Origin: Anaerolinea thermolimosa
Lineage (GTDB): Bacteria; Chloroflexota; Anaerolineae; Anaerolineales; Anaerolineaceae
Assembly: GCF_001050195.2 (NCBI RefSeq)
Contig: NZ_DF967965.1
Span: 1,505,150 to 1,569,149 of the forward strand
Direction of reading: 5' to 3'
Length of the DNA: 64,000 nt
Shown here: positions 61,618 through 64,000 of the stretch, piece by piece
Layout: each line of letters opens with the position of its first letter
Position numbering within the stretch: the stretch's first letter is position 1
Translations under genes and position numbers: made by a program
The notes under the pieces: generated by a model
The model's input: the letters and a program-made list of their open reading frames with translations, nothing else
Told to the model about the DNA's origin: nothing
The model's database searches: none

Positions 61618-62725
61618 TAGATCCCTGTTGCCGATTCTTTCCACCTCGCCTGCCACGACTCTTGGGATGGCTCCGTCCTGTGTGCGGCTGGCCATTTGCC
61701 GGTTGCTCTTTTTTACGTGAGGATGGGCGTTGTTTCTGGGGCGTTATATTCCGCGTTGACTGATTCTGAGAAACTGACCCCTGAGGTGTTGAAGCAACAG
61801 ACGGCAAGTTTTCTTCTCCCGGTACCTCATCGAAATTATCACCCTCAAGCCCATTTTCTACCGTTTCAGGCTCAGGTCTGACGGGTGACGGCGCTCCTTC
61901 GTCAATAACCGTAAGCAGTTCCTTCTTCACCTCACGCCGGATACCATCCGGATATTCTACAATAGCCGACTCTCGTAAGGGCACCACATCGACCACCCGC
62001 CCCTCCCCATCGGGGGTCATTACCCGCTTATTCCGTTTAGGAAGTTGCGCGCGAGCATCGGCATATTGTTGAAACTCATAAATTAAACAGCAACGAAGCC
62101 GTCCACACATTCCCGTAATTTCGGTTGGTGTCAGGGAAATTCCCTGTTCTTTTGCCATTTTGATCGAGATTGAGCTAAATTCGCACAGGAATTGCGAACA
62201 GCATCGCTGCTCCAGACCACAGGCCCCCATTCCTCCCAGCAGTTTAGCCACATCCCGGGGACCAATTTGCCGTAACTCAACCTGAGCTGGAGCAAATTGC
62301 CGTTGCATGTCCTGGCGCAGCGACTTCATATCGACTTTCTCGTCGGTCTCGCTTGAAAACATGATCGATAACCGGCTGCCATCAAAGCTGTAATCTGCCG
62401 CAATGATTTTTACCCCAACCAGATTAAGTTCACTGGCACGTTTACGGCTCGCCGCCAATACCTCGGGCTCTTTCGCTTTCCACATATCACGGATCGCGAG
62501 GTCTCGAGGTGTAGCTCTCCGATCGATTTGTTTCAATCCCTCTGGGAGCGTTTCAGGGGTTGGCTCAAGAGTCGCCACGGTCCCAATTTGCCACCCGCGA
62601 CTGGTCTCAACGACAACCGAATCCCCCGGTTGCACATCCGGCACCAGGCTGGCATCGAAATGGTATATTTTCCCAACCTTTGAAAAGCGAACCCCAACAA
62701 TAACAGGACTCACGGTACGATTCAT
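61607..62725 (-). CDS. ricT: PSP1/RicT (YaaT) family protein
   Basis: A 372-aa protein with the PSP1 domain at its core (IAADYSFDGSRLSIMFSSETDEKVD; QLRQI-like VELRQIGPRDVAKLLGGMGACG) and the cysteine cluster CGLEQRCCSQFLC plus MCGRLRCCLIYE that in RicT binds [4Fe-4S] with partners RicA and RicF. RicT affects RNase Y-dependent mRNA processing in Bacillus (known). The last 80 residues are a low-complexity Q/R/G/S-rich tail, likely disordered and RNA-binding. It lies 4 bp after mrp. Confidence 0.9.
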   Translation of the reverse strand: MNRTVSPVIVGVRFSKVGKIYHFDASLVPDVQPGDSVVVETSRGWQIGTVATLEPTPETLPEGLKQIDRRATPRDLAIRDMWKAKEPEVLAASRKRASELNLVGVKIIAADYSFDGSRLSIMFSSETDEKVDMKSLRQDMQRQFAPAQVELRQIGPRDVAKLLGGMGACGLEQRCCSQFLCEFSSISIKMAKEQGISLTPTEITGMCGRLRCCLIYEFQQYADARAQLPKRNKRVMTPDGEGRVVDVVPLRESAIVEYPDGIRREVKKELLTVIDEGAPSPVRPEPETVENGLEGDNFDEVPGEENLPSVASTPQGSVSQNQSTRNITPQKQRPSSRKKEQPANGQPHTGRSHPKSRGRRGGKNRQQGSNEA

Positions 62726-62729
62726 AAAC

Positions 62730-63803
62730 TCATTCTTCTATACGAATAACCGGCGTTGATGATGGCTGAAGCGCCGCAACGCTCAATCTGGCGGCTATGG
62801 TCTCAGCCAGAGCACTGAACGCCTGGGCTGTGGGGGAATCTGGCCTGGATAGAACAATCGGAGTTCCTGTATCCCCTCCTACCCGCACCGCGGGGTCCAT
62901 GGGTACCGAACCAAGAAAAGCCACTCCTGCCGCCTCTGCCAGTGCGCGGCCGCCTCCACTGCCAAAGATGTCGATTCTCGATCCATCAGCCAGTTCGAGA
63001 TAACTCATATTCTCGATAACCCCAAGGATGGGAACATTCAATTCCCGGAACATCTCAAGCCCCCGGCGAGCATCCTCAAGAGAGACCTGCTGAGGCAGGG
63101 TCACGATCACCCCTCCACTTAACGGTACAGACTGCGCCAGGCTTAATTGTGCATCCCCTGTTCCGGGGGGCAAGTCAATCACCATATAATCAAGCTCATT
63201 CCAGGCAACATCGGCCAGAAACTGCCGGATGGCTGAGTGGAGCATTGGACCGCGCCAGATCAAAGGTTGCCCGGGTTTTACTAGAAAACCAATGGACATT
63301 ACCTGCACCCCATAAGCTTCGGCGGGGATGAGTTTTTGCCCGTTTTGTGGGGGTAATCGATTTACTCCCATCATCGTAGGGATATTAGGGCCGTAAATAT
63401 CAGCATCCAGCAAACCCACCCGCGCCCCTTTTTGGGCCAATGCCACAGCAATATTGACCGCAATGGTGGACTTACCGACTCCACCCTTACCGGAAGCAAC
63501 AGCCACAATATTCCGCACCGGTAAAGACAACAGCCCGCGTTGCCTTCCATCAGAAGGGACACTGGCGTCCATTTTAATCTCAACCCGGCTTACCCCAGGA
63601 ACCGCCAGCACTGCTTCTCGAGCTTCCTTCTCAATTTTTGTTCGCAAAGGGCAGGCGGGGGTGGTCAGCATAATGGTAAATCGCACCTGCTCCCCCTCAA
63701 CTTCGAGATCACGAATCATCCGAAGTGTGACTAAATCTTTGTGAAGCTCTGGCTCCTGAACACTGCTGAGTGCCGCCAGAACATCTTCCTTGGAAACTCC
63801 CAT
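62730..63803 (-). CDS. mrp: Mrp/ApbC-type P-loop ATPase with N-terminal MIP18 domain
   Basis: A 357-aa Fe-S carrier ATPase. Residues 1-80 are a MIP18/DUF59 domain ([20 protein letters not shown]), and 98 onward the deviant Walker [11 protein letters not shown] (104-113), then [15 protein letters not shown] and [16 protein letters not shown]. The CxxC that binds a bridging [4Fe-4S] in many relatives is missing: [23 protein letters not shown] has no cysteine there. A fork of the family without CxxC is known in other phyla; function in cluster transfer is thus less certain. Confidence 0.93.
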   Translation of the reverse strand: MGVSKEDVLAALSSVQEPELHKDLVTLRMIRDLEVEGEQVRFTIMLTTPACPLRTKIEKEAREAVLAVPGVSRVEIKMDASVPSDGRQRGLLSLPVRNIVAVASGKGGVGKSTIAVNIAVALAQKGARVGLLDADIYGPNIPTMMGVNRLPPQNGQKLIPAEAYGVQVMSIGFLVKPGQPLIWRGPMLHSAIRQFLADVAWNELDYMVIDLPPGTGDAQLSLAQSVPLSGGVIVTLPQQVSLEDARRGLEMFRELNVPILGVIENMSYLELADGSRIDIFGSGGGRALAEAAGVAFLGSVPMDPAVRVGGDTGTPIVLSRPDSPTAQAFSALAETIAARLSVAALQPSSTPVIRIEE

Positions 63804-63806
63804 GAT

Positions 63807-64000
63807 TTATCCTTTCGTAATATTTCCGTTAATATCACCTGAAAGGTTTTCTGACTGTCCTTTCAAGAACTGTTCCACTTCTTTCTGCAACAACCGGTGT
63901 TGTTCAACGAGATCCTTATCTGCGCCTTTAAAACGACGCACTGTTTGTTTCGCACAGATCGTACACCCTCTCATTGCCCGGAATGAATCCGAATTACAAC
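63807..64000 (-). CDS. Partial small protein with zinc-ribbon-like cysteines
   Basis: The frame runs off the right edge. Visible residues: CNSDSFRAMRGCTICAKQTVRR and then KGADKDLVEQHRLLQKEVEQFLKG, a charged helical segment, to a stop 3 bp before the mrp start. Cysteines in a CxxxxxxxxxxC-x2-C arrangement suggest a zinc ribbon whose first cysteines lie beyond the edge. An internal ATG (starting MRGCTICA) could instead give a 54-aa protein. Same strand and close spacing suggest the same operon as mrp. Function unknown. Confidence 0.55.
   Translation of the reverse strand, partial: CNSDSFRAMRGCTICAKQTVRRFKGADKDLVEQHRLLQKEVEQFLKGQSENLSGDINGNITKG

Overview
This is a chromosomal window of moderate GC from an anaerobic, probably fermentative or syntrophic bacterium. 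The gene content fits the Chloroflexota, class Anaerolineae: a self-contained sufCBD-sufSU operon with SufR, a transaldolase/glucose-6-phosphate isomerase fusion, a gamma-alpha fused 2-oxoacid:ferredoxin oxidoreductase, NuoE/NuoF diaphorase modules and a complete hypA-F set. That placement is inference from content; no rRNA or other phylogenetic marker is present. Almost all genes are packed in operons with ATGA, GTGA or TGATG overlaps.

Layout. 1-1.9 kb: partial DegV, CorA, SCP2-like protein. 1.9-9.05 kb: Fe-S assembly, with sufT-like and sufR on the minus strand facing sufC-B-D-(unknown 103 aa)-S-U-Rieske across a divergent promoter whose two -35 boxes are joined by an inverted repeat. 9.0-10.5 kb: PIG-L deacetylase and methyltransferase. 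10.6-16.9 kb: a cyclic-nucleotide-binding protein with hypA-B-F-C-D-E ([NiFe] hydrogenase maturation). 17-25.2 kb: a redox and regulatory island (DRTGG protein, CBS-HATPase, DRTGG protein, PHP, NuoE, HATPase, cysteine-free HndB-like protein, NuoF with ferredoxin tail, second NuoE, second NuoF). No hydrogenase catalytic subunit is in the window. 25.2-25.5 kb: a 127-bp MITE-like element. 25.5-26.9 kb: hisS followed directly by tRNA-His. 26.9-31 kb: TIM-barrel-like protein, polyprenyl synthase, TatD, phosphohexomutase. 31.1-37 kb: cysteine desulfurase, MnmA, small membrane protein, S9 peptidase, TrmI, Nudix. 37-43.5 kb: bL25, ROK sugar kinase, livKHMGF. 43.7-49 kb: tkt-rpiB-tal/pgi. 49.1-50.8 kb: DUF1638 and TPR proteins. 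50.9-55.5 kb: argF-rocD, pyruvate kinase, sulfurtransferase. 55.5-56.4 kb: two small genes. 56.6-60.2 kb: gntR-korA-korB. 60.3-60.4 kb: an inverted second copy of the MITE. 60.4-64 kb: M20 hydrolase, RicT/PSP1, Mrp, partial zinc-ribbon protein.

How the genes fit together. Sugar kinase, phosphohexomutase, the pentose phosphate set and pyruvate kinase form a sugar catabolic core. Reducing power can be handled as ferredoxin (KorAB) and NADH (NuoEF modules), with hydrogen as a likely outlet given the hyp genes. Fe-S supply is heavily represented: Suf, a NifS-type desulfurase, Mrp, a SufT-like protein and RicT. Amino acids enter by the Liv transporter and are processed by OTC and ornithine aminotransferase. 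The most unusual features are the two copies of the 127-bp mobile element with terminal inverted repeats and target duplications, the loss of cluster-binding cysteines from all three thioredoxin-like [2Fe-2S] domains of the diaphorase island, the unknown gene inside the suf operon, and the mirror-image suf control region.
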